64,000 nucleotides of DNA, taken from the NCBI GenBank assembly GCA_013314735.1, contig JABUFD010000005.1:124001-188000 (forward strand). The letters run 5' to 3'. The position numbers and the translations under genes are program-made. Of the stretch, positions 28,546 through 39,004 are shown piece after piece; position 1 is the first letter of the stretch, and every line of letters starts with the position of its first letter. A model generated the notes under the pieces. That model saw nothing but the letters and a program-made list of their open reading frames with translations. It was not told where the DNA came from and ran no database searches. The stretch comes from Anaerolineae bacterium (GTDB lineage: Bacteria; Chloroflexota; Anaerolineae; Anaerolineales; Anaerolineaceae).

Positions 28546-29664
28546 TCAGGGTTGTTGCCCTGCCGGACGGTTCGCCATCTCTTCGAACATGGGGGCGTGC
28601 TGATCCAGCAGGCGGTGATCATAGGCAAAGAAATTGACCCCATCCGCGCCGGACTGCAGGGCGGCGTCGATGCTGTGGCGCAGCATCGGGTCATCCAGTT
28701 GGATGATGGGGATCAGGTTGCGGGTGTTGGGCAGCATTGATCGGGCACGCCTGACTTCGATGCCTACGGCATCGGTCGGGAATCCCTGGAGTCGGATGTC
28801 GGCACCGCTGAGTCCACCGCCCAGCGGCAGGCCGGTGAGTACAGACAGGATTTCGAGAGTTGAGTGGGGGGAGAACACGCAACGGCTGAGCTCCGCCGCT
28901 ACAGCAGCAAGTTCATGATTCAACGTAGCCGGGCCGTCCTCTGCATTGTAGCAGCGGTAAATCATGGGCGCGACGATGTCCATCTGACCATCCAGGTCGC
29001 TGTAACTTTGTCCGACCAGGGGGGCAATGGCAGGCGAAAAAATGTAGATGCCAACCGCCAGTTCCGGGTTGAAAGCCTTCACGCCGTTAACAAAATTCAA
29101 CAGGTGTTCAGTGGTACAGCGGCGACGGAAGGAGAACCAATCCAGCAACCTTTGGGCATGCGGGAGCAGCCGCTCAGCAGTACCGCCCCGCATCCATTGA
29201 TACAAGGCCTGAACTGCTGAGCGCATCAAATCGAAGTCATACCTCAGTTGTTCCGCTTTTTCAGCGCAGACCGGGCAAAAGCACGTATAAAAGGCATCAG
29301 GATTGCGGCTGGAAGCCGGCGAAGCAAAGCGCGCGCCGTCGATCAATATCCCGCGAATACCGCTGACAGCAGCCATCTCGGCTGCGGCTTCGAGATTGGC
29401 TTTGCGTACCTCCGGCTGGTTGGGGCAGGTGGAGTTAAACCACAACTGCGGTTTGCCATTGATATCGCGTGCCAGGTAATTCTCCGCGGCGAACCTGCCG
29501 CTGGCGCCAAAGGCACCACTGCAAAGGTATGCGTCCAGGCCGGCGTGGTTGGCTTCTGCTATCAATTGGGGTTGATTGCCCACCACAGCTTCAAAGCCTG
29601 CTTTTTTCAATACGCGGACGGCAGCAGGAATGTCGGGACCACTTCCATGCATCCAAAGGCGCAT
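28546..29664 (-). CDS. TIM-barrel glycoside hydrolase-like protein, unknown function
   Basis: 372 residues with alternating strand/helix pattern of a (beta/alpha)8 barrel: DAYLCSGAFGA, IRGILIDGARFA, FYTCFCPVCAEKA, LAVGIYIFSPAIAPLVG and DIVAPMIYRCYN. The CFCPVCAE segment and the barrel recall uncharacterised GHL-type (glycoside hydrolase-like) proteins, where the Cys pair often binds a metal or shapes a loop. No catalytic acid pair can be assigned. AAAGGAGG precedes the ATG. It is divergent from a UroD-like gene across a 107-base gap. Confidence 0.6.
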   Translation of the reverse strand: MRLWMHGSGPDIPAAVRVLKKAGFEAVVGNQPQLIAEANHAGLDAYLCSGAFGASGRFAAENYLARDINGKPQLWFNSTCPNQPEVRKANLEAAAEMAAVSGIRGILIDGARFASPASSRNPDAFYTCFCPVCAEKAEQLRYDFDLMRSAVQALYQWMRGGTAERLLPHAQRLLDWFSFRRRCTTEHLLNFVNGVKAFNPELAVGIYIFSPAIAPLVGQSYSDLDGQMDIVAPMIYRCYNAEDGPATLNHELAAVAAELSRCVFSPHSTLEILSVLTGLPLGGGLSGADIRLQGFPTDAVGIEVRRARSMLPNTRNLIPIIQLDDPMLRHSIDAALQSGADGVNFFAYDHRLLDQHAPMFEEMANRPAGQQP

Positions 29665-29771
29665 TCAGCCTCCTTTCGCTTTGTGCTTTCATTGTACATC
29701 GGCTCTGGTGATTCTTTCAAATATACAGTATGCTTTGATGGAAACTGAAATTAACGTTGGAGTATACGGCC

Positions 29772-30890
29772 ATGGATTCACGCACACGGATATTAAAGAC
29801 GATCCGACACGAAGCGGTTGATCGGGTTCCGATCAGCACCTATGAATTGTGCGCGTTCCAGCCTGCCAATTTTGAAAATCAAGCGCCCAGCTATACGGCT
29901 TTGATGAACCTGATCCGGGAATCGACCGATGCGATCACGATGTGGAATCCATCTTCTGACCAGCACATGGCGTTATCGGCGCACCCGGCAGTGGTTTCGG
30001 AGGTGGTTGAACGCCGGGATGGAATCACCATCCGCCGCGCCAGGTTGGAAACACCAGCCGGCAGGACCCTCACTTCGACAGACCAGGCCTATGACGATGT
30101 GCATACGGTATGGCACACCGAACATTGGTGCAAATCCAGTGCTGATGTTGATGCATTGCTGTCCATCCCGTATACGCCGGTTTCCTACGATTTTTCAGAA
30201 TTGGGCGCGATAACAAACACCATGGGGAATCGGGGGATTGTGATGACTTCCCTGGCAGACCCGGCCTGCACGGCGATGGAGCTGATGGAGTTTGGGGCTG
30301 CCACGGTGTGGGCGATGACCGAGACCGACCATTTCGCCGCGGTGATGGAGGAATTACACCGCCGCACGATGCAGAATCTTAAGTGCATGCTGGAGGGGGG
30401 TGTGGCGGACCTGTATCGTATCTGCGGGCCGGAATACCTCACCCCTCCCTACCTGCCGCCCGCATTTTTTGAACGTTTTGTGGTTCCGTATGACGCGGAG
30501 ATGACCGAGCTGATTCACAGCTGCGGTGGGTTGGTGCGTGTTCACAGTCATGGGAAAATCCGGCGCGTGGTGGATCTGATCCGCAAGATCGGCGCTGACG
30601 GCCTTGATCCCTGTGAGGCTCCACCGGACGGCGACATAGAGTTATGGGAACTGAAGCAGCGGCTGGGAAGTGAATTATGCCTGTTTGGAAATCTGCAATT
30701 GAAATTACTGGAACACGGCAGTACAGATGAGGTACGGGCGGCAGTGCAGGGATGCATGGATGCTGCAAAACACGGCGGTGGGTTTGTCATCATGCCGACA
30801 GCCAGCCCGATTAATGTACCTTTATCTCCGAAGACTGAGGAAAATTACCGGGTATTCATCGAAAGTGCACTGACATTGGGTCGTTATTGA
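29772..30890 (+). CDS. Uroporphyrinogen decarboxylase-like protein (corrinoid methyltransferase family)
   Basis: 372 residues of the URO-D superfamily, the MtaA/CmuA-like branch: TIRHEAVDRVPIS at the N-terminus, SCGGLVRVHSHGKI (substrate-side strand), GADGLDPCEAPP and LFGNLQ late in the barrel. Such proteins are often methyltransferases on cobamides rather than heme enzymes. No corrinoid protein gene is nearby, so the methyl acceptor is unknown. The ATG with GGAG 9 bases upstream is preferred to an in-frame TTG, which would begin inside this ribosome binding site. Confidence 0.82.
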   Translation: MDSRTRILKTIRHEAVDRVPISTYELCAFQPANFENQAPSYTALMNLIRESTDAITMWNPSSDQHMALSAHPAVVSEVVERRDGITIRRARLETPAGRTLTSTDQAYDDVHTVWHTEHWCKSSADVDALLSIPYTPVSYDFSELGAITNTMGNRGIVMTSLADPACTAMELMEFGAATVWAMTETDHFAAVMEELHRRTMQNLKCMLEGGVADLYRICGPEYLTPPYLPPAFFERFVVPYDAEMTELIHSCGGLVRVHSHGKIRRVVDLIRKIGADGLDPCEAPPDGDIELWELKQRLGSELCLFGNLQLKLLEHGSTDEVRAAVQGCMDAAKHGGGFVIMPTASPINVPLSPKTEENYRVFIESALTLGRY

Positions 30891-30920
30891 TTTGAAGCGA
30901 AGGATCTATCCTGCCAACGA

Positions 30921-30954
30921 AAAAAGCACAGGCAACTTGTTGCCTGTGCTTTTT
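30921..30954. terminator. Bidirectional terminator between UroD-like gene and tRNA-Ser
   Basis: A 15-base perfect stem AAAAAGCACAGGCAA / TTGCCTGTGCTTTTT around CTTG. It has A and T runs on both sides and so can end both convergent transcripts. Confidence 0.92.
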
Positions 30955-30956
30955 CA

Positions 30957-31046
<90 letters not shown>

Positions 31047-31064
31047 ATTGGGTTAACGGGAATG

Positions 31065-31092
31065 ATTATACCGTGAATTGGTTGTTTTACAA
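31065..31092 (-). promoter_or_regulatory. Promoter of tRNA-Ser
   Basis: Minus-strand TTGTAA, 16-base spacer, TATAAT, ending about 18 bases before the mature tRNA 5' end. Confidence 0.7.
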
Positions 31093-31120
31093 AGAATTTC
31101 ACGGTGCACGGATCGCGTCA

Positions 31121-32521
31121 TTATCCTTCCAATACATCACCGGCGGCGGGGTAGATCACATTCTCGATGCCGTGCTGTTTCATTAATGCCGTCAGCGGCT
31201 CGGCGCCTTTGAGTTCGCCGTGTACCAAAATCACCTGCTTGAGTTTATGCTGGGTGGACTGGGCATAACGCAGCAACAGGTCCTGTCCGGCATGTGCCGA
31301 CAATCCGCCAATCGTTTCCACCTGCGCCTTGCGGTGATAGACTTCGCCGAATATCTTAATTTCAGTATCTCGTTCAGCCAACCGGCGGCCGAGGGTGTAG
31401 GGCGCCTGCCACGAAACGATCAGGATTGTGTTGTTGGGGTCTTCAATGTTGTTTTTCAGGTGGTGCAGGATACGGCCGGTTTCTGCCATCCCCGAGGCCG
31501 AGATGATGATTAATGGACCTTTTTGATCGTTGATGTTTTTGCTTTCCTCAACGGAACGTGTATAGACCAAACCCGGGAAGACGAGGGCAGGATGACCGCC
31601 ATCTTTGCTGAAAGATTTTGCTTCTTCATCAAAGTCTTTGGCATGTTTTCTGAAAATATCCGTGGCATTAACTGCCAGGGGGCTGTCGACATACACCGGC
31701 AGCACAGGTATGTCACCGTAAGTGACCATACGGTTGAGATGGTAGACCAGTTCCTGCGTACGCCCGACAGAAAATGAAGGGATGATTACTTTGCCGCCGC
31801 GCTGCACGGTTTGTTTCACCACGCTGCGGAATTCATCAAACGCCATTTCGGGGTCATGGTGTGGTTTGTCGCCGTACGTGCATTCCATCAGCAGGTAGTC
31901 CACATGGTCAGGCATCACGGGGTCGGGCAGAAGCGGTTGCCCAAAGCGGCCGATATCTCCCGAAAACCACAATCGGCGCGGTTTCCTGCGTCCCTTCTCA
32001 TGGAGGTCCATCTGCGCAGCGGCGGCACCGAGGATGTGCCCGTTTTCTACCAGCCTTGCATTCACGCCAGGGACGGGTTCAAAAGATTCATAGAATTTTT
32101 TCGGCTGAACCTGCCATTTCACCATATCGGCGTCGCGCTGGGTATAAAGCGGCTCCACTGCCGGCAGGCCTTTTTTGCGGCGTTTTTTGTTGACATATTC
32201 CACGTCCGCTTCCTGGATGTAACCGGAGTCGAGCAGCATAATCTCTGCCAGGTCTGCTGTGGCTGGTGTGCAGTAAATGGGGCCGTCATAGCCCTGTTTC
32301 ACCAGGTTGGGCAGGTTACCACTATGGTCAATGTGAGCATGAGAGAGGATTACGGCATCGATTGACTTTGGATTGAAAGGGAAATTCTGGTTGCGTTCGT
32401 AACTTTCCTGGCGCTTTCCCTGGTAGAAACCACAGTCCAACAGCAAGCGTTTGCCGTTGATTTCCACGAGGTGCATCGAACCGGTGACGGTTTGCGCAGC
32501 TCCCCAAAATTGAATTTTCAT
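31121..32521 (-). CDS. Metallo-beta-lactamase/beta-CASP (CPSF-type) ribonuclease
   Basis: 466 residues. The MBL zinc site HAHIDHSG near 58-65, LMECTYGD, a beta-CASP insertion (VVKQTVQRGGKVIIPSFSVGRTQEL, SASGMAETGRI), and the closing SAHAGQ are all typical of RNA-processing CPSF/Int11-like enzymes, found in many bacteria as RNA exo- or endonucleases. The C-terminal segment ends with a HGE motif. AAGGAGA precedes the ATG. It is the first of a minus-strand group together with RNase D and the M3 peptidase, which lie upstream. Confidence 0.9.
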   Translation of the reverse strand: MKIQFWGAAQTVTGSMHLVEINGKRLLLDCGFYQGKRQESYERNQNFPFNPKSIDAVILSHAHIDHSGNLPNLVKQGYDGPIYCTPATADLAEIMLLDSGYIQEADVEYVNKKRRKKGLPAVEPLYTQRDADMVKWQVQPKKFYESFEPVPGVNARLVENGHILGAAAAQMDLHEKGRRKPRRLWFSGDIGRFGQPLLPDPVMPDHVDYLLMECTYGDKPHHDPEMAFDEFRSVVKQTVQRGGKVIIPSFSVGRTQELVYHLNRMVTYGDIPVLPVYVDSPLAVNATDIFRKHAKDFDEEAKSFSKDGGHPALVFPGLVYTRSVEESKNINDQKGPLIIISASGMAETGRILHHLKNNIEDPNNTILIVSWQAPYTLGRRLAERDTEIKIFGEVYHRKAQVETIGGLSAHAGQDLLLRYAQSTQHKLKQVILVHGELKGAEPLTALMKQHGIENVIYPAAGDVLEG

Positions 32522-32554
32522 CTTCGATCTCCTTTACTGGTACGCAGATCAGAT

Positions 32555-33706
32555 TCAACCGGTGTGATTGTCCAGCGCGTTCAGGATATCCGGGCCGAAT
32601 TGCTGATAACGTTCAGGCACAATATCCATCAGCGGCTGCAGATCCTGCAGGTTCTTCGGATTTTGTTCTGCGATGTTTTCCATGATGTCCCGTGTTAAGA
32701 TCACATCCGATTCAACATCCATTAACTTCGCCTGGTGTTTCCGCCAGGTACGCAGGGCATCGAGATTGTTATGATACATCTCGTCATACGGTTTCGCACG
32801 GCGGGGCGAGGGCATCAGAGGGGCCTTCATCCCACGTTTGACGGCCGCAAGCAGTTGGTGGCCAAAACGGTCAAATTGTCGTTGGGAAAGCGGTGTGACC
32901 GCCCGCAATTCTTCCAGGGTTTTCGGCATATGCTGGGCAAGCGCCACGAGTATTTCCTTTGAAAAGACCTTGAATGACGGTCGGTTCATGCGCTGGGCAA
33001 ATTCCTCCCGCAGTTTGCACACGGCATATAGAACCGTGGATTGGCGGGGGGTGAAGCCGCGCTGCATGCAGGCCTGCCAGGCATTCATCAGGGGGTCGGG
33101 TGGTTCTGGAATTTCCATCAGCGTCATCTGGCGGAAATTTTCCTTAGCCAGGTCCCAGCGTCCCGCTTCTACCAGGGCATCATACACCAGGTTGCGGAGG
33201 GGAATCAGGTAGTGTGTGTCGGTACGGGCATAATCCAGCTCTTCCGGTTTCAACGGCCGTTTTCCCCAGTCTGCACGTTGAAACCGTTTATTGACGGCCA
33301 CGCTGAAATGCTCCTCCAGCAGACTGCCCAGGCCGATCTTGCGCCAACCGAGAGTGCGTCCGCCGAGCATGGTGTCAAAAATGGTGTTGAATTCAAAGCC
33401 AAAATCTCGTTTGAGACAGATCAGGTCATATTCCACAGCATGGAACACTTTTTCGATCCCAGGATTCGCAAAGACAGGTGCCAGGGCTGAAAGGTCTGCC
33501 AGTGAAAGTGGATCCACCAGGTAATCGGTAGTATGGGTGGAAAATTGGATCAGGCATACCTGCTCGGTGTAGGCATACAGGCTGTTGGATTCAGTATCAA
33601 CAGCGATGATGGATTGCAACAGCAAATCATCGACCATTGCGGCCAGTTTGGGTGGTGTATCCACCCAAACTGGTTCATGGAGTGGGGGCAGGGGTGGCAG
33701 ACTCAC
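32555..33706 (-). CDS. rnd: Ribonuclease D
   Basis: 383 residues. DEDD exonuclease motifs: AVDTESNSL (near the N-terminus), EKVFHAVEYDLICLKRDFG and YARTDTHYL with HRDC domains following (residues about 210-380). It trims tRNA and structured RNA 3' ends. The start is GTG with AGAAGG six bases upstream; the longer in-frame extension runs into the M3 peptidase gene with no support. It begins 41 bases after the peptidase stop and ends 34 bases before the beta-CASP gene, so two RNases are likely cotranscribed. Confidence 0.92.
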   Translation of the reverse strand: MSLPPLPPLHEPVWVDTPPKLAAMVDDLLLQSIIAVDTESNSLYAYTEQVCLIQFSTHTTDYLVDPLSLADLSALAPVFANPGIEKVFHAVEYDLICLKRDFGFEFNTIFDTMLGGRTLGWRKIGLGSLLEEHFSVAVNKRFQRADWGKRPLKPEELDYARTDTHYLIPLRNLVYDALVEAGRWDLAKENFRQMTLMEIPEPPDPLMNAWQACMQRGFTPRQSTVLYAVCKLREEFAQRMNRPSFKVFSKEILVALAQHMPKTLEELRAVTPLSQRQFDRFGHQLLAAVKRGMKAPLMPSPRRAKPYDEMYHNNLDALRTWRKHQAKLMDVESDVILTRDIMENIAEQNPKNLQDLQPLMDIVPERYQQFGPDILNALDNHTG

Positions 33707-33746
33707 TGCGCGCCTTCTTTCCGGTTGGAATGTGTGTTGTTGCAGG

Positions 33747-35519
33747 TCAAGCCAATGCTTCCAATTCACTGACCATGTAGTTGAGCATATCGAATCCGCC
33801 CTGCCAGAAAGAGGCCTGGGTGACATCAATCCCTGCTTCAGAAAGCAGTTGCACCGGTGCTTTGGAACCGCCGGTGGCAAGGATATTCATATAGCGCGGT
33901 TTGAATGAATCACCCTCCTGCTTGAATTGTTGGTAGAGTGAGAGCACCAGCAATTGGCCGAAGGCATACGCGTACACATAGAACGGGGTGGCGTAGATGT
34001 GAGGAATGGAAACCCATTCCCACTTGAATTCATCGCTGACTTCAACCGAATCGCCGAACATCTCTGCCAGGTTTTGCAGGTAAGCTGCAGCCAGTTCATC
34101 CACAGAGGCATTGCTGCGGACCATCTCATGGGCGGTGCGCTCGAACAAGGCAAAGTAAATCTGTCGCATGATGGTTGCGTAATTGTCATCCACCTGTTTA
34201 AAGAGAATATCGCGGCGCACATCCGGATCAGATTCCTTTTCCAGCAGGCGATCCACCAGCATCATCTCGCCGAAGGTGGAGGCGGTTTCAGCCAGCGGCA
34301 GGCAGCTGTGAACGGTGAAGACAGTATGCTCTTCCGCCATCATGGCGTGGATGGCATGGCCCAGCTCGTGGGCAAGGGTAGCTACGTCTTCCGCTTTTTT
34401 GTTGTAGTTCACCAACACCCAGGGGGTCAGTTCCGGCAGAATGCCAGCACAGAATGCGCCGCTCATCTTTCCTTTGCGCACCTCGGCATCGATGTGGCGG
34501 TCCTTGAACACGCGTTCGGCCAGGGATGCAAATTTGGGGTGAAACTGGTGGAAAGAATCCATCACCATGGAGAAAGCATCTTCAAAGGGATATTCTTTGT
34601 CGGCTTCGACCACGGGGGCATAAACATCACAGCGGCGCAGTTTGTCCATTCCGATCAGTTTTGCTTTGAGGCGGAAGAAGCGTTGAAACACGGCTGCATT
34701 TTTCCGGGCAACTTCCAACAGGGTGTCGACAACGGAATCGGGAATATCATTGGCGAGGTTGCGTACTGAAATCGGCGCTTTGAACCCGCGTAATGTTATG
34801 TTTTCGTTGTACCAATCGCGCACGAGTGTCTGGTAAATCTGCCCCAGGATGGAGCCGTCCTGCCCATAGACCCGGTACAGTTCAGCATAAGCCGCCTGGC
34901 GGATATCAGGGTCGGAACTGCGGACGTACACCATCAATTCGCCGCGTGTCAGCTCCTTTACCTCCCCATCTACGGTCAGTTTGAAGACATAACGGTTGGT
35001 GATCTGGTCATAGAGGGTGTTCAGGGCGGAAGCGCCTGTGACATCCTTGAGGTTGATCACCTTTTCCTCTGGTTCTGTGAGGGTGAAATCTTTAAAATTG
35101 CGGATCTGCTCCAGCCAGTAGCGGTAATCACCGCTGACGGCAAGAAATCGTTCGGCAGCCTGGGGGGAAACCTGTTTCCACCACAGGTTAAAAAACAGGG
35201 TGCGATTCGACAGTTCGGTCACAAATTGCTCAATGCGGCCAAGCAATGCCATCGCCTTCTGGTTTTGGGTGTCTTCGGTGAACCATAGTTCCACAAAGCC
35301 GTACATGCGGTGCCCGATGCGCGTGATCTTATCCATCTGATCGACCGCGTCCATGAATTCTTCCACGTCCATCGCTTCGTTGAGTTTGGGTCTGATTTGT
35401 TCAAAGCGGCTGACGAGGGAGTCCATCTCAGCAAAAGCAGATTCCAATTCGGGGCTGTCGGGGGCGGGGAAGAGGTCGGTCAGGCTCCATCGGCTCTGGG
35501 TATAGGTATGAGTTGTCAT
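33747..35519 (-). CDS. pepF: Oligoendopeptidase F (M3 family metallopeptidase)
   Basis: 590 residues, the normal length. Zinc site HELGH within LAHELGHAIHAMMAEEH near 385-389, with a downstream Glu in FGEMMLVDRLL about 25 residues on, matches the M3B family. The N-terminal helical domain LFPAPDSPELES and GFKAPISVRN are typical PepF features. It is a cytoplasmic enzyme that degrades peptides of 7-17 residues. AAAGGAG lies 7-8 bases before the ATG. It may start an operon with RNase D and the beta-CASP nuclease. Confidence 0.96.
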   Translation of the reverse strand: MTTHTYTQSRWSLTDLFPAPDSPELESAFAEMDSLVSRFEQIRPKLNEAMDVEEFMDAVDQMDKITRIGHRMYGFVELWFTEDTQNQKAMALLGRIEQFVTELSNRTLFFNLWWKQVSPQAAERFLAVSGDYRYWLEQIRNFKDFTLTEPEEKVINLKDVTGASALNTLYDQITNRYVFKLTVDGEVKELTRGELMVYVRSSDPDIRQAAYAELYRVYGQDGSILGQIYQTLVRDWYNENITLRGFKAPISVRNLANDIPDSVVDTLLEVARKNAAVFQRFFRLKAKLIGMDKLRRCDVYAPVVEADKEYPFEDAFSMVMDSFHQFHPKFASLAERVFKDRHIDAEVRKGKMSGAFCAGILPELTPWVLVNYNKKAEDVATLAHELGHAIHAMMAEEHTVFTVHSCLPLAETASTFGEMMLVDRLLEKESDPDVRRDILFKQVDDNYATIMRQIYFALFERTAHEMVRSNASVDELAAAYLQNLAEMFGDSVEVSDEFKWEWVSIPHIYATPFYVYAYAFGQLLVLSLYQQFKQEGDSFKPRYMNILATGGSKAPVQLLSEAGIDVTQASFWQGGFDMLNYMVSELEALA

Positions 35520-35604
35520 TGAAAAATTTCTCCTTTTTGGCTTTTCTTACCATGTTATGATTCAACCATGTTGCGCAATCCGCGCAGCGATACGGTTGCT
35601 GAAA

Positions 35605-35618
35605 GCTGCCATGGCAGC
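35605..35618. repeat. 14-bp perfect palindrome in the pepF/UroD-like divergent gap
   Basis: GCTGCCATGGCAGC sits midway in the 175-base gap between pepF and the second UroD-like gene. It could be an operator or a weak hairpin. Confidence 0.35.
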
Positions 35619-35694
35619 CGGGATTTTCTATACTTGATTCTACCTTATTTCAGCATTGAATTGCCAACCGTTGGAGGAGTGACCTGTTATTGAG

Positions 35695-36828
35695 ATGAAA
35701 CGAAAATGGACCCGTCACGAAGAACTGTCGATCATCCGCGGGGAAAGTATTTTGCGCGATGAATATCTGAACTATATGCGCTTTGAAGAAAACCGTCGTC
35801 CCCTGTTCACCGAAATTTTCGGGCCAATCATCGGGTTAAAGGAGGAATGGGAAGCACAGGGCGCTTCGCAGCAGGAATTGGATTTTTCCGCTTTCCGCTA
35901 TCGCTGTGAAAAACGGCATGACATCTCCGCCAAAACCGGTTTCTTTGGGGGTGTGCCAGAAGTTGTGATTGCTGAAACAGCAGAAGATATCATCAGCCAG
36001 GATTCATACGGCAGGCGGATGCGCCTGGTGAAAGGTTCAGCTACACTGCCGCTTCCATTGGACTTTCCAGTGCGTGGTTGGGAGGATTGGCTGCGGTTCA
36101 GGCATCATTACCAGTTTACAGCGGACCGATTTCAACCCGGCTGGCTGGAAACCGCCCGGCAGAAGCAGGCAGAAGGCTGCGTGCTGTCGCTCAGTATCCC
36201 GGGCGGATTCGATGAACTGCGCCAGTTAATGGGGGAGGAAGCTGTGTGCCTGGCTGTGTACGATCAACCTGACCTGCTCACGGATATGCTGAACACCATT
36301 ACGGAAACTGTTTTGAAAATTGTCGATCAGGTGTCTTCCGCAGTGGTGATTGATCGCCTGTTTGTGCATGAAGATATGGCGGGAAAGTCCGGGCCGTTGT
36401 TTGGGCCGCGTGCTGTCCGGCGTTTCATCCATCCCTATTACCGGCAGGTGTGGGATCTGGCTGCAGAGCGGGGAACGATGGTGTTTGATCAGGACAGCGA
36501 CGGCAACATGAATGCGGTGATCGAGGCTTTTCTCGAAGCAGGCATCAATGCCATGCACCCGGTTGAACCCGCTGCCGGGATGGATATGGTCCAGCTGCGC
36601 TGCAAATACGGAGACAGGTTGGCTTTTACCGGTGGAATTGACAAGCATGTGTTACGCCGCAGCCGCGAAGAGATTGAAGCCGAATTGGAGTACAAACTCC
36701 CACCGATGATCCACAGCGGTGGTTGCGTGCTCGCCCTCGATCACCGGATACCAAATGGAACTCCGCTGCAGAATTATCGCTACTATATTCAAAAGGTATG
36801 GGATATCATCAACCGTGAAACTCGTTGA
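35695..36828 (+). CDS. Uroporphyrinogen decarboxylase-like protein (second copy, different subtype)
   Basis: 377 residues. URO-D superfamily signatures: ILRDEYLNYMRFEENRRPLFTEIF, DRLFVHEDMAGKSGPLFGP, HPVEPAAGMDMVQLRCKYGDRLAFTGGID and the closing ALDHRIPNGTPLQNY; sequence identity to the other UroD-like protein in this window looks low. The family includes corrinoid-dependent methyltransferases and true decarboxylases; no heme genes are nearby. GGAGGAG is 15 bases from the ATG, which is long; an ATT codon six bases upstream would be at normal spacing. Confidence 0.8.
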   Translation: MKRKWTRHEELSIIRGESILRDEYLNYMRFEENRRPLFTEIFGPIIGLKEEWEAQGASQQELDFSAFRYRCEKRHDISAKTGFFGGVPEVVIAETAEDIISQDSYGRRMRLVKGSATLPLPLDFPVRGWEDWLRFRHHYQFTADRFQPGWLETARQKQAEGCVLSLSIPGGFDELRQLMGEEAVCLAVYDQPDLLTDMLNTITETVLKIVDQVSSAVVIDRLFVHEDMAGKSGPLFGPRAVRRFIHPYYRQVWDLAAERGTMVFDQDSDGNMNAVIEAFLEAGINAMHPVEPAAGMDMVQLRCKYGDRLAFTGGIDKHVLRRSREEIEAELEYKLPPMIHSGGCVLALDHRIPNGTPLQNYRYYIQKVWDIINRETR

Positions 36829-36835
36829 TGGCTGA

Positions 36836-38242
<1,407 letters not shown>

Positions 38243-38393
38243 TACATCACCCGCTGACAGCATCGGGAAACAGCGGAATTCGGCAGGAAGGATATCCCAT
38301 CAGCTTGCTGTTTGCATATAGATGCAGGACGGTGGCAATGACGGCTGTGGTATTCTTGATATTGTTGCTTTCTGATCCAAAAAAGGAGCCACC

Positions 38394-38990
38394 ATGACCC
38401 AAATTTCACATCCAACCACCTATTTTTCCGGTAAAGGCAAAGAAAACACCCAGCAGGTGATGTCACTTGCCCGTGAGCGTTTACATGCCCTGGGCATTAA
38501 CAAAGTGCTGGTGGCAACCACCACTGGTGAAACCGGCGCACTGGCTGCCAGCCGCCTGGATGCCTGCGAGGTGATTGCTGTCACCCATTCTACTGGCTTC
38601 TCTGTTCCCAATAACCAGGAATTGCAGCTGGAATACGCCAGTGTGATCGAATCGGCCGGGGGAAAAATCCTAACAACCCAACATGCGTTGGGTGGGGTGA
38701 ACCGGGCGGTACGGCGGAAGTTGAACACCTTTCAGTTGGATGAGATCATTGCCCACACCCTGCGCATTTTTGGGCAAGGAATGAAGGTGGTTTTTGAGAT
38801 TGCCATGATGGCTTCGGATGCTGGATTGGTACGTACAGATGAGCTGGCGTTGTGCATAGCCGGCAGCGGCAGAGGGGCGGATACCGCCGTGGTGTTGCAA
38901 CCCGTAAACGCGCAGGATTTCTTTGACCTGAATGTGGTCGAGATCATCTGCATGCCTTCACCCTTGCACCCGGATTTTTCCGGAGAATAA
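38394..38990 (+). CDS. Stand-alone pyruvate kinase C-terminal (alpha/beta) domain protein
   Basis: 198 residues matching the pyruvate-kinase alpha/beta domain alone, without the catalytic barrel: NTQQVMSLARERLHALGINKVLVATTTGETG, VTHSTGFSVPNNQE, GVNRAVRRKL and IAGSGRGADTAVVL. Free-standing homologues are known but not characterised. AAAAGGAG precedes the ATG. It runs 14 bases ahead of the YcaQ-type gene and the two are likely cotranscribed. Confidence 0.85.
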   Translation: MTQISHPTTYFSGKGKENTQQVMSLARERLHALGINKVLVATTTGETGALAASRLDACEVIAVTHSTGFSVPNNQELQLEYASVIESAGGKILTTQHALGGVNRAVRRKLNTFQLDEIIAHTLRIFGQGMKVVFEIAMMASDAGLVRTDELALCIAGSGRGADTAVVLQPVNAQDFFDLNVVEIICMPSPLHPDFSGE

Positions 38991-39004
38991 GAGAACAGCC
39001 AGTG

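Noticed and set aside
33954-34769. 271-codon plus-strand open frame over pepF
   Set aside because: Antisense to a full-length M3 peptidase with its zinc motif intact.
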